DNA of 25,313 nt from an uncultured archaeon (GTDB lineage Archaea; Thermoproteota; Nitrososphaeria; Nitrososphaerales; Nitrosopumilaceae), in NCBI GenBank assembly GCA_937896495.1, contig CALBNQ010000008.1, positions 1-25,313 of the forward strand, read 5' to 3'. Made by a program: the position numbers and the translations under genes. A model generated the notes under the pieces. It saw only the letters and a list, made by a program, of their open reading frames with translations, ran no database searches and had not been told where the DNA came from. Numbering within the stretch: the first letter of the stretch is position 1; every line of letters begins with the position of its first letter. Below, in pieces: positions 1 through 6,042 of this stretch.

Positions 1-1
1 G

Positions 2-934
2 TGGCAAGTATCTGGTACTCATGGTCAAATTGAACCCTCTGCAGCAATTTTATCTATGATTGATTATCATCGTAAAGGATTCATCACCTGGGACTTGGCA
101 GATATTTACGGTCCTGCTGAATCATACATTGGTGAATTTAGAGAACAATTAGGCTCAAATGAACACAAATCATTTCAAGCATTGACAAAATTTGTTCCAA
201 ATCCCGGACCTATGACTAGAAACATTGTTGAGTATCACATTGATGAATCTTTAAAAAAAATGAATACTAGCATTTTAGATTTAGTTCAATTTCATTGGTG
301 GGATTATGATGATTTGAATTATTTAGATGCCCTGACTCATCTATTTGAACTCAAAGAAAAAGGAAAAATCAAACAAATTGGGCTGACCAATTTTGATACT
401 AGACGAATTGAAATCATGTTTGAAAATGATTTACATCCTATATCTAACCAAGTACAGTATTCTATTTTGGATCAAAGACCTGAAATTAAGATGACTCCAT
501 TTTGTCTAAAAAACAATATGTCCTTGCTTTGTTATGGTACTTTACTTGGTGGATATTTATCTGAAAAATATCTTGGTGTATCTGAACCAACTAGAATGGA
601 TATAGATACTGCAAGCTTACAAAAATACAAAAATATGATTGATGAGTGGGGTGGATGGAATTTATTTCAAGAACTTCTTGTGGTGTTAGATGAAATTGCA
701 AAAAAGCATAACTCTAGTATTGCAAATGTTTCTGTACGATTCATTTTGAACAAACCTGCAGTTGCAGGAGTGATAATTGGAACCCGTTTAAGTCTCTCTG
801 AACACATGGATGAAAATTCACGTGTCTTTAGATTGTTTCTTGATGATTCAGATTATTCTAAAATAAATTCAATTACTTCAAAAGCTAATGATCTTTTTAA
901 AATAATTGGTGATTGTGGTGATGAATATCGATAA
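2..934 (+). CDS. Aldo/keto reductase family protein, 5'-truncated by the window edge
   Basis: NAD(P)H-dependent oxidoreductase of the aldo/keto reductase TIM-barrel superfamily; the substrate cannot be told. The frame is already open at base 2 (WQVSGTHGQ...), so the real start lies before the window, and the ATG at base 56 is internal. All four classic catalytic residues can be seen: Asp and Tyr in the DLADIYG segment, Lys in ALTKFVP, and His in VQFHWWDY. A later GVIIGTR segment matches the family's cofactor-binding end. About 310 residues are present, so only the first barrel strand is probably missing. It ends 61 bp before tRNA-Arg and has no obvious partner in this window. The family call is firm; the specific reaction is unknown. 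Confidence 0.9.
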   Translation, partial: WQVSGTHGQIEPSAAILSMIDYHRKGFITWDLADIYGPAESYIGEFREQLGSNEHKSFQALTKFVPNPGPMTRNIVEYHIDESLKKMNTSILDLVQFHWWDYDDLNYLDALTHLFELKEKGKIKQIGLTNFDTRRIEIMFENDLHPISNQVQYSILDQRPEIKMTPFCLKNNMSLLCYGTLLGGYLSEKYLGVSEPTRMDIDTASLQKYKNMIDEWGGWNLFQELLVVLDEIAKKHNSSIANVSVRFILNKPAVAGVIIGTRLSLSEHMDENSRVFRLFLDDSDYSKINSITSKANDLFKIIGDCGDEYR

Positions 935-963
935 TATTTTTTCATAAATTTAATAATTCGGAA

Positions 964-972
964 GCTAAAATA
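964..972 (+). promoter_or_regulatory. TATA-like element for tRNA-Arg
   Basis: GCTAAAATA is centred about 28 bp before the first base of the tRNA, the expected spacing for an archaeal TBP site. A second AT-rich run at 974-982 is closer to the gene and fits less well. Confidence 0.45.
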
Positions 973-995
973 GGCATAAAATTTTTCTAATCTTT

Positions 996-1070
996 GGACT
1001 CGTTGCATAGCTTGGATAGTGCGATTGCTTGCGGAGCAATAGGTCGCCGGTTCGAATCCGGTCGGGTCCG
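996..1070 (+). tRNA. tRNA-Arg (anticodon GCG)
   Basis: A complete cloverleaf can be folded by eye. The acceptor stem 996-1002 pairs with 1063-1069 over 7 bp with one G-T, and the discriminator is G1070. The D stem is GCAT/GTGC. The anticodon stem ATTGC/GCAAT (1024-1028/1036-1040) encloses the loop TTGCGGA with anticodon GCG at 1031-1033. The variable loop has 5 nt, and the T arm GCCGG-TTCGAAT-CCGGT spans 1046-1062. There is no intron. CCA is not encoded; the gene is followed by TTTT, which may act as the terminator. It should read CGC and CGU codons. Confidence 0.95.
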
Positions 1071-1078
1071 TTTTAATT

Positions 1079-1504
1079 CTAAAATGTCTTTGTCTTTCTC
1101 AAAAATATGGTAACTGAAATCATGTATAGCGCTGTTGCAATAATTTCTGATATTAGTGAGGCTAAAAATGGCTCTATTCCAATCTCTAAAAAATAGTACA
1201 AACTAGGCCACCTTGTTCCAAGATAAATAACTTCACCTACTCCAAATGATGAAATTAGAGAAATCAACTCTTTTCTGATTAATTTTGATGACATTCCTCT
1301 GTAGCGTTCTTTGTTATCTAGGTAAAATAGACTGGAGAAAGTTCCAAAGTATACGATATATCCAAAAATAATTGTTAAACTGGTGTTAACTACACTATCG
1401 TATTCAGACAACATTTGAGAAAATACTGCTGAAAGAGATGCTGAAATTATAAAACAAATTAGAAAATTTCTATTGATTTGTAGTAATTGCTTGTTTAATT
1501 TCAC
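1079..1504 (-). CDS. Small multi-span membrane protein, unknown function
   Basis: A 141-aa protein that I do not recognise. Hydrophobic stretches lie near residues 14-32, 42-62 and 112-134, with a weaker one around 85-108, so three or four membrane spans are likely. The loop between the second and third spans carries a charged NKERYRG segment. The start is GTG at 1504 (MKLNKQLLQINRN). It faces the DNA-3-methyladenine glycosylase gene across 50 bp that hold a TATA-like core inside an 8-bp inverted repeat, so the two may share control. The size and span count recall GtrA-like proteins, but I see no diagnostic motif and do not assign that family. Confidence 0.7.
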   Translation of the reverse strand: MKLNKQLLQINRNFLICFIISASLSAVFSQMLSEYDSVVNTSLTIIFGYIVYFGTFSSLFYLDNKERYRGMSSKLIRKELISLISSFGVGEVIYLGTRWPSLYYFLEIGIEPFLASLISEIIATALYMISVTIFLRKTKTF

Positions 1505-1517
1505 ACTGTTTTTGATT

Positions 1518-1541
1518 CATTACAACTAATATTTTGTAATG
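1518..1541. promoter_or_regulatory. Inverted repeat around a TATA-like core in a divergent promoter
   Basis: CATTACAA (1518-1525) and TTGTAATG (1534-1541) are perfect 8-bp inverted arms around the 8-nt spacer CTAATATT. The AT core lies about 24 bp before the ATG of the glycosylase (1555) and about 27 bp before the GTG of the membrane protein (1504). It could therefore serve both genes as the TATA region, with the arms as a repressor or activator site. This is inferred from symmetry and position only. Confidence 0.45.
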
Positions 1542-1554
1542 ACTGTATCAAACC

Positions 1555-2109
1555 ATGAAGAAAAGATGTACCTGGGCAAAAGACTCACTTAGTGTAATTT
1601 ATCATGATGAAGAATGGGGAAATCCACAACATGATGATAAAAAATTATTTGAATTTTTAATTCTCGAAGGTGCGCAAGCTGGTCTTTCTTGGAGCACTAT
1701 TCTAAAACGAAGAAACGGATACAAAAACGCGTTTTCTAATTTTGATGTATATTCAGTTTCAAAATATACTCAAAAACATATTCAAAAAATACTTCAAGAT
1801 AAATCTGTTATTAGAAATAAATTAAAAATTAATTCAGCAATTAATAATGCAAAACAATTTCTTAAAATTCAAAATGAATTTGGTTCATTTGATGAATATT
1901 TGTGGAGTTTTGTTAATCACACACCAATTCAAAACAAATTCAAAAAACACTCTGACATCCCTACATCTACTGAAATATCTGAAAAATTGAGTAACGATCT
2001 TAAAAAGAGAGGATTTAGTTTTGTTGGCCCCACAATTTGCTATGCTCTTATGCAGGCAGTAGGATTAGTCAATGATCATACTACTGATTGTTTCAGATAT
2101 ACAAAATAA
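1555..2109 (+). CDS. tag: DNA-3-methyladenine glycosylase I
   Basis: Base-excision repair enzyme of the Tag family that removes 3-methyladenine from alkylated DNA in the cytoplasm. The 184-aa length is close to the bacterial enzyme. The zinc ligands fall at the expected places: Cys5 and His17 near the N-terminus and His175 and Cys179 near the C-terminus (VNDHTTDC). Glu38 (LEGAQAGLSW) and Trp46 match the base-recognition pocket. The C-terminal GFSFVGPTICYALMQA segment is the family's helix-hairpin-helix-like DNA-binding part. The ATG start is supported by a TATA-like core about 24 bp upstream. The family is mainly bacterial, so transfer into this lineage is plausible, but the base composition is like the neighbours. 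Confidence 0.95.
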   Translation: MKKRCTWAKDSLSVIYHDEEWGNPQHDDKKLFEFLILEGAQAGLSWSTILKRRNGYKNAFSNFDVYSVSKYTQKHIQKILQDKSVIRNKLKINSAINNAKQFLKIQNEFGSFDEYLWSFVNHTPIQNKFKKHSDIPTSTEISEKLSNDLKKRGFSFVGPTICYALMQAVGLVNDHTTDCFRYTK

Positions 2110-2137
2110 TTTTATTCTGCTATTATTTTGATATATT

Positions 2138-2509
2138 ATGGCTGATGGAAAGTTTGCAACATCTGTTTCTTGTATGGATGGTAGAATTCAGTCCCCCTTG
2201 GTACAATGGATTAAAAAAAATTATCCTATAGATTTTGTTGATGTAATTACAGAGCCAGGAATTGATAAAAAAATCTCTGAGGATTCTTCTCTTAATTCCA
2301 TTAGGGCAAAAATTGAAATTTCAATAAATGCTCACAAATCTAAATTAATTGTAGTGTCTGGACATTATGATTGTGCTGGAAATCCAGTATCTGATGGTGA
2401 ACATATTTCTCAAATTAAAAAGGGAGTTGAAATAATTTCTTCGTGGAATTTGGGCGTTAATGTAATTGGTATTTGGGTTGATAACTCTTGGAATCCCAAT
2501 CTTGTGTAA
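2138..2509 (+). CDS. Beta-carbonic-anhydrase-like zinc protein, short form
   Basis: A 123-aa protein with the metal-site layout of beta-carbonic anhydrases: Cys12-x-Asp14-x-Arg16 (SCMDGRIQ) and, later, His76-x2-Cys79 (SGHYDCAGNP). In that family Cys/His/Cys bind zinc and the Asp/Arg pair gates the site, giving CO2/bicarbonate interconversion. Classic members have about 170-220 residues. This one lacks the usual N-terminal arm and most of the region between the two motifs, so it is a compact relative whose activity is uncertain. It lies 28 bp after the glycosylase gene and is probably cotranscribed or served by the AT-rich spacer. The zinc site is seen; hydratase activity is inferred. Confidence 0.75.
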   Translation: MADGKFATSVSCMDGRIQSPLVQWIKKNYPIDFVDVITEPGIDKKISEDSSLNSIRAKIEISINAHKSKLIVVSGHYDCAGNPVSDGEHISQIKKGVEIISSWNLGVNVIGIWVDNSWNPNLV

Positions 2510-2603
2510 AATAACGAATTCAAACTATGTTCAAATTATCTAACACACTGTATCTTAATTCATTTTTAACAATCATTATCTGTATTTGAATTTAGTAAGT
2601 TTT

Positions 2604-2613
2604 TTTAATATAT
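2604..2613 (+). promoter_or_regulatory. TATA box of the ferritin gene
   Basis: TTTAATATAT is centred about 27 bp before the ferritin ATG at 2636. This suggests a leaderless transcript starting at or next to the start codon. The 126-bp spacer before the gene holds nothing else I can name. Confidence 0.55.
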
Positions 2614-2635
2614 GGAAACTACTGAAAATTGAAAT

Positions 2636-3151
2636 ATGAAAATTTCTCCCAAGATGAAAAAATCTCTAAATGATCAAGTGGCTCTTGAAGGTGCTGCATC
2701 TAATAGTTATCTTGCAATGGCATCTTGGTGTGAGGTAACAGGATATGAAGGTGCTGCAAATTACTTTTATGCACAATCAGATGAGGAACGTACTCATATG
2801 TTGAAAATTATTCATTATCTAAATGATATGGGTGCTGCATCTACAATCCCTGCAATCCAATCACCTTTGAGTACTTTCAAATCTCTTGAAGGAATACTCA
2901 AAATTGCTCTAAAAAATGAACAAACAGTAACTGCGGCAATTCATAAAATGGTTGAAATTACTCAAAAAGAAAAAGATCATTCTACATATGCATTTTTGGA
3001 ATGGTTTGTAAATGAACAAGTACAAGAGGAGACAAAGTTTGAAACATTGTTACAAAAGTTTGAATTAATTGGTAGAGATAAATTGGCAATAAACGAAATT
3101 GATAAAATTCTAGCAGCTGAATCACCTACACCTGTTGATTCTACAGCGTAA
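2636..3151 (+). CDS. ftnA: Ferritin (non-haem, FtnA type)
   Basis: Iron-storage ferritin that oxidises Fe(II) and stores it as a mineral in a 24-subunit shell. The 171-aa length is typical. The diiron ferroxidase residues appear at the spacing of bacterial FtnA: Glu18, Glu51 and His54 (DEERTH), Glu95, Gln128 and Glu131 (NEQVQEE). The first four form sites A and B; Glu131 would serve the third site C. The protein is predicted to be a four-helix bundle with a short acidic C-terminal tail. It has its own promoter (TATA around 2604-2613). No Fur- or DtxR-like operator was recognised. The assignment is firm. Confidence 0.95.
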   Translation: MKISPKMKKSLNDQVALEGAASNSYLAMASWCEVTGYEGAANYFYAQSDEERTHMLKIIHYLNDMGAASTIPAIQSPLSTFKSLEGILKIALKNEQTVTAAIHKMVEITQKEKDHSTYAFLEWFVNEQVQEETKFETLLQKFELIGRDKLAINEIDKILAAESPTPVDSTA

Positions 3152-3165
3152 AAATTTTTGAAAAA

Positions 3166-3180
3166 TTTTTAAAATAATTA
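3166..3180 (+). promoter_or_regulatory. AT-rich TATA region before the 3206 gene
   Basis: TTTTTAAAATAATTA lies 26-40 bp before the ATG at 3206. It follows two copies of an A-run/T-run pattern just after the ferritin stop codon, and the T tracts could also end the ferritin transcript. Weak, position-based evidence. Confidence 0.35.
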
Positions 3181-3205
3181 ATAGACCTTTTTTTACACTT
3201 CATCC

Positions 3206-3538
3206 ATGACTGTAACTGTAACTCGAAAACCAGGTGGAATTACACAATTATTCAATACTGATACAGGTAGGGTAACTTACAAGTGTAAATCAGAATCGGC
3301 ATACATGCTAATTGAAGCGTTTGGTGGAATTGTAAAATTTAACCAAAAAGGGGCTTTGGCTATTGTTACTGGACATATCACATCTCTCGAATCCTGTGAT
3401 GTTCTTAAAAAAGGTCATTCAGATTACAAATCTGCTTTGAGTGCAATTATTACTGCTCATAAGGAATTTGCAAAAAATATTTCAGATTCTTATCAAAAAG
3501 AAATTTCTGAACTTGAAAATAAATTATCTGGTCTTTAG
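3206..3538 (+). CDS. Hypothetical protein with C-terminal coiled coil
   Basis: A 110-aa soluble protein that I do not recognise. Residues 1-60 read as a small mixed alpha/beta unit with two cysteines (KCKSESAY and LESCDVL). Residues 65-110 are helical and end in a short coiled coil (KEISELENKLSGL). There is no signal peptide, membrane span or metal motif. It stands alone between ferritin and the cluster of very small genes. The codon use and clean start after an AT-rich promoter region support a real gene. Function unknown. Confidence 0.65.
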   Translation: MTVTVTRKPGGITQLFNTDTGRVTYKCKSESAYMLIEAFGGIVKFNQKGALAIVTGHITSLESCDVLKKGHSDYKSALSAIITAHKEFAKNISDSYQKEISELENKLSGL

Positions 3539-3553
3539 TCTTAATTTCACTTT

Positions 3554-3664
3554 TTAACTTCTTGTTTCATCATGTGTTCTGCCAATATGTAATGCAAGGG
3601 CAATAACATTGTCATCAAATTCCATACCGCAAAATTTACAACGAAATATGTATTGATTCGACAA
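3554..3664 (-). CDS. Very small C2H2-like zinc-finger protein (36 aa)
   Basis: A 36-codon frame with TTG start at 3664 and TAA at 3554-3556. The product has Cys9-x2-Cys12 (CKFCGMEF), a hydrophobic helix-like stretch, then His26-x4-His31 (LHIGRTH), which is the layout of a single C2H2 zinc finger. The start is supported by a TTTTTAATAAC element around 3688-3698, about 27 bp upstream. An in-frame stop lies three codons before the TTG. A single finger could bind DNA, RNA or protein; the role is unknown. The motif makes it more than a chance frame, but expression is unproven. Confidence 0.55.
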   Translation of the reverse strand: MSNQYIFRCKFCGMEFDDNVIALALHIGRTHDETRS

Positions 3665-3715
3665 GACTTGTCATACCATTTAATGTTATTAAAAATTTCC
3701 TAGGTTTTGTTGAAA

Positions 3716-3889
3716 TTACCCATAAATCATACAATGTTCACATTCACAGATTTTTTGTTGCTTTACTTTTTTCAAACATTTTTTGTGTTGTCCTGCTTGA
3801 CATTGAGTACAAATCTCATCAATATTTGCAACATTGGTATATTTTTTTGATTGATCAAATCCAAATCCCCCATCTTGTGGTCCTACCAT
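3716..3889 (-). CDS. Small Cys-rich, probably zinc-binding protein (57 aa)
   Basis: A 57-aa frame from ATG 3889 to TAA 3716-3718. The N-terminal half is Gly/aromatic-rich (MVGPQDGGFGFDQSKKY). The C-terminal half has Cys27-x2-Cys30, His35, Cys38 and then CECEHC (Cys48, Cys50, Cys53), enough ligands for one or two zinc ions. TAAAAATAC at about 3911-3919 is centred 25 bp before the ATG and supports this start. The frame stays open 14 codons further upstream in plausible protein sequence, but offers only ATT or ATA as starts. Not a family I can name. Confidence 0.55.
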   Translation of the reverse strand: MVGPQDGGFGFDQSKKYTNVANIDEICTQCQAGQHKKCLKKVKQQKICECEHCMIYG

Positions 3890-4205
3890 ACACTCAATTC
3901 TGTTTCCTTGTATTTTTACCTCACTAATTGATTACTAATTTTATCTTTTCTTGAGGTTCTATTTTTTACATCTCATTTATCTTAAAAGTATCTCATTTCC
4001 TTTTTGTGATATTTTTGTAAATAGTGTTAATTTTCTTCTATATTTCCAATATCGCGACTACAAAAAAATAATTATTTTCATATTTCTGTTTTTTTTGTTT
4101 GGAGATGTTTGTTTTACTTCAATAGATGTGTCTTGATTTTTTTGTATTCATCAAAAATTTTCTATTGTTGATTCTCTAACCACTGATATGATGTCCCTTC
4201 TTTTT
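3890..4205. other. AT-rich spacer without a convincing gene
   Basis: 316 bp of very T-rich plus strand. A 61-codon plus-strand frame at 3951-4136 is almost pure Phe/Ile/Leu and looks like chance. On the minus strand 4114-4212 reads like helical protein sequence (KEGTSYQWLENQQ, stop, KIFDEYKKIKTHLLK) but has an in-frame TAG and no start, so it is at most a gene remnant. Nothing else is recognisable. Confidence 0.5.
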
Positions 4206-4355
4206 TTAGTCCTTATCATCTACATCTGTTTTACTGTCTTTGGGTTTATCCCACATATGCATAGTACCTCTAATCATAAATGAACCTACAATGATAGTTA
4301 TTACACCAGTTATGATGAATAGAAAAAATTTTCCAATATCTTTGATACTTGTCAA
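4206..4355 (-). CDS. Small single-span membrane protein (49 aa)
   Basis: A 49-codon frame from TTG 4355 to TAA 4206-4208. The product has a short polar N-terminus (MTSIKDIGK), one hydrophobic span at about residues 10-28 (FFLFIITGVITIIVGSF), a basic/aromatic boundary (MIRGTMHMWDKPK) and an acidic, lysine-rich tail. This is the charge pattern of a small integral membrane protein. GTTATAATTAG at about 4380-4390 lies near 29 bp upstream of the TTG and could be its TATA region. Function unknown. Confidence 0.55.
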   Translation of the reverse strand: MTSIKDIGKFFLFIITGVITIIVGSFMIRGTMHMWDKPKDSKTDVDDKD

Positions 4356-4437
4356 TGTTTTAGATTTATTTTAATTCTAATTATAACTGTCTAAAATTCA
4401 ATTAGATTCAATAGTAAGTTTAAAAAATTATTTTCAC

Positions 4438-4536
4438 ATGTCTAAACCTAAACAAATTGCTGCATGGATTGGAATTATTGGTGGTATGATTGGATTCTTT
4501 TTCTTTTCAATTGAAATTGCAGAATTCATGCGATAA
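4438..4536 (+). CDS. Membrane micropeptide (32 aa)
   Basis: A 32-codon frame, ATG 4438 to TAA 4534-4536: a basic start (MSKPKQ), one Gly/Phe/Ile-rich span (AAWIGIIGGMIGFFFFSI) and a short acidic end (EIAEFMR). It faces the 49-aa membrane protein gene across 82 bp. Small single-span peptides of this kind often sit as extra subunits in respiratory or transport complexes, but nothing here names the partner. The amphipathic layout supports a real gene. Confidence 0.5.
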   Translation: MSKPKQIAAWIGIIGGMIGFFFFSIEIAEFMR

Positions 4537-4575
4537 TTTTTAAAAATTAATTATACGTGCTAATTTCTTGTAATT

Positions 4576-5022
4576 GTGTCTCTAATCACACCTGAAATAA
4601 AGAAGTTTTTAGAAAAAAATAAACTTGGGTTTGTAGCTACTGTAAATTCTAATGGAACTCCCAATATTTCTCCAAAAGGCACTATTATTTCCTGGAATGC
4701 TGATACATTAGCATTTGTAGATATTCGCTCTCCTGACACAATAAATAATTTAAAAAATAATCCTAATGTTGAAATTAATGTAATTGATCCTCTTTTGAGA
4801 AAGGGATATCTATTTTCTGGTACTTGTTCTATTCTTCATGATGGCGAATTGTTTAATGAAATATCTATTCATTATAGAGACATTGGTGTAACTAGTATAA
4901 TCAATTCAATTATTCTTGTGACTCTCTCAAAAGTATCTCCAGTTCTCTCTCCTCTCTATGATATTGGTGTGTCTGAGATTGACATGAAATCAAAATGGAA
5001 AAATCATTTTGAGAATGTGTAA
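4576..5022 (+). CDS. Pyridoxamine 5'-phosphate oxidase-like FMN-binding split-barrel protein
   Basis: A 148-aa protein of the PNPOx-like split-barrel superfamily, which binds FMN or F420 as a dimer. The start is typical of the group: a leading helix (ITPEIKKFLEKNKLGFVATVNSNGTPNISPKGT) followed by strands containing LAFVDIRSPDTINNLKNNPNVEINVID. Many relatives in F420-using organisms reduce or oxidise small molecules with FMN or F420; the substrate cannot be told. The start is GTG 4576, with an AT-rich TATA region about 30 bp before it (4537-4553). Its stop codon directly abuts the stop of the opposite coiled-coil gene. CofG/CofH at 15-18 kb make an F420 link possible but unproven. Confidence 0.8.
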   Translation: MSLITPEIKKFLEKNKLGFVATVNSNGTPNISPKGTIISWNADTLAFVDIRSPDTINNLKNNPNVEINVIDPLLRKGYLFSGTCSILHDGELFNEISIHYRDIGVTSIINSIILVTLSKVSPVLSPLYDIGVSEIDMKSKWKNHFENV

Positions 5023-5802
5023 TTAATTCATTGATGTTTTGATCTTTTCTAATTCTTTTTTTACTTTTTCGTGCATTTCTCTTTCTTTTTCTAACTGTAT
5101 CTGAACTGCTTCTAATTCTTTTTGTGCTGTGTTGAGTTTTGATTTTAATGACCCTACTACTGCACTTGCAGCCTCTATGATACCTGCATTACTTTTTGAT
5201 TTTTGTTCTCCTGTAATGAATTCCTTTTCTTTAGGTGTTAAAATTTCTGTATCTTGAAATTTTTCTTTTTTCTCTAATTCTGCACTTGCATTGTATAATC
5301 TAGAATTTGCTTCTTCTAATTGTTTTTCAGAATCTATTTGTTGTTTTTTGATTCCATGAAGTTTTGTTTGCCCATTTTCTACGTCTTCTTTGATTTTTTT
5401 GTGTTGAATTTCTAATTCTTTTAGTTCTTTATTCATATTTGTTAGATTTTCTTTAGTTCTGTTGAAATCGTCAATTGATTTTTTATCTCTTATTTGATCT
5501 GAATTTTTGATTTTTACCAAAATTTCTGAATACTCTCTTTTAATTACATCTAACTCCATCTTTTTTTGATTAAGCTCTTTTTTTACTTCCATCAAATTAT
5601 CTACTGTTCCACCATACTCTTCTTTCACTGTCTTAATTTTTTGCAAAAAATTATCTAATTCTTCTTGTTTTTGATTAAGCTCTTCTTGTTTCTCTCTAAA
5701 ATTTACTTGTAATTTTTCTACTTCATTATCTAATTCTTCTTTTAGAATATACTCTTCACTGTTTTTTGAAACTTTATTTTCTTTTTTTCCAAACAATCCC
5801 AT
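5023..5802 (-). CDS. Long coiled-coil protein, unknown function
   Basis: A 259-aa protein with a short N-terminal tag (MGLFGKKENK) and then almost continuous heptad-rich helix from about residue 18 to 180 and again from 210 to 259, rich in Lys, Glu, Gln and Leu. A break around residues 183-215 (TPKEKEFITGEQKSKSNAGIIEAASAVVGS) could be a hinge or binding site. There is no signal peptide or membrane span. Such proteins act as scaffolds or chromosome- or membrane-associated rods; homology searches are easily misled by the coiled coil. It ends tail-to-tail with the FMN-binding gene with no spacer. Function unknown. Confidence 0.8.
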   Translation of the reverse strand: MGLFGKKENKVSKNSEEYILKEELDNEVEKLQVNFREKQEELNQKQEELDNFLQKIKTVKEEYGGTVDNLMEVKKELNQKKMELDVIKREYSEILVKIKNSDQIRDKKSIDDFNRTKENLTNMNKELKELEIQHKKIKEDVENGQTKLHGIKKQQIDSEKQLEEANSRLYNASAELEKKEKFQDTEILTPKEKEFITGEQKSKSNAGIIEAASAVVGSLKSKLNTAQKELEAVQIQLEKEREMHEKVKKELEKIKTSMN

Positions 5803-5839
5803 ATTTTTTTACCTCTGGTTCTAAAAGATGAATCTTTCT

Positions 5840-6040
5840 TTATTCACGTTTAACCCTATTTCTAATAAATTTTAGATAAAACCCAACACCACCAATTACT
5901 AATCCTCCTACCCATGCAATTACGCTTAGGCTTTTTGGAACGATTGTTTCTTGTGGACCTACGATTAACAATAATGCTCCTAAAATAATTAGAGCAAACC
6001 CTCCACTGTTTTTACTCTTGTTGTGATCTCTATGAACCAT
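5840..6040 (-). CDS. Small two-span membrane protein
   Basis: A 66-aa protein with a basic N-terminus (MVHRDHNKSKN) and two hydrophobic spans at about residues 14-29 and 38-58, ending in a strongly basic tail (KFIRNRVKRE), so both ends are probably cytoplasmic. It starts 2 bp after the lysyl-tRNA synthetase stop codon and must share that transcript. I do not recognise the family, and the gene context (tRNA charging and modification) does not explain a membrane protein. Confidence 0.7.
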   Translation of the reverse strand: MVHRDHNKSKNSGGFALIILGALLLIVGPQETIVPKSLSVIAWVGGLVIGGVGFYLKFIRNRVKRE

Positions 6041-6042
6041 GA

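Noticed and set aside
3951..4136. Open frame of 61 codons on the plus strand, highly hydrophobic
   Set aside because: It is almost only Phe, Ile, Leu and Tyr in a T-rich run and has no sensible domain or charge pattern; it looks like a by-product of base composition.
4114..4212. Protein-like minus-strand sequence KEGTSYQWLENQQ...KIFDEYKKIKTHLLK
   Set aside because: It has an in-frame TAG in the middle, no start codon and a stop just upstream. It could be a short gene relic but is too short to support.
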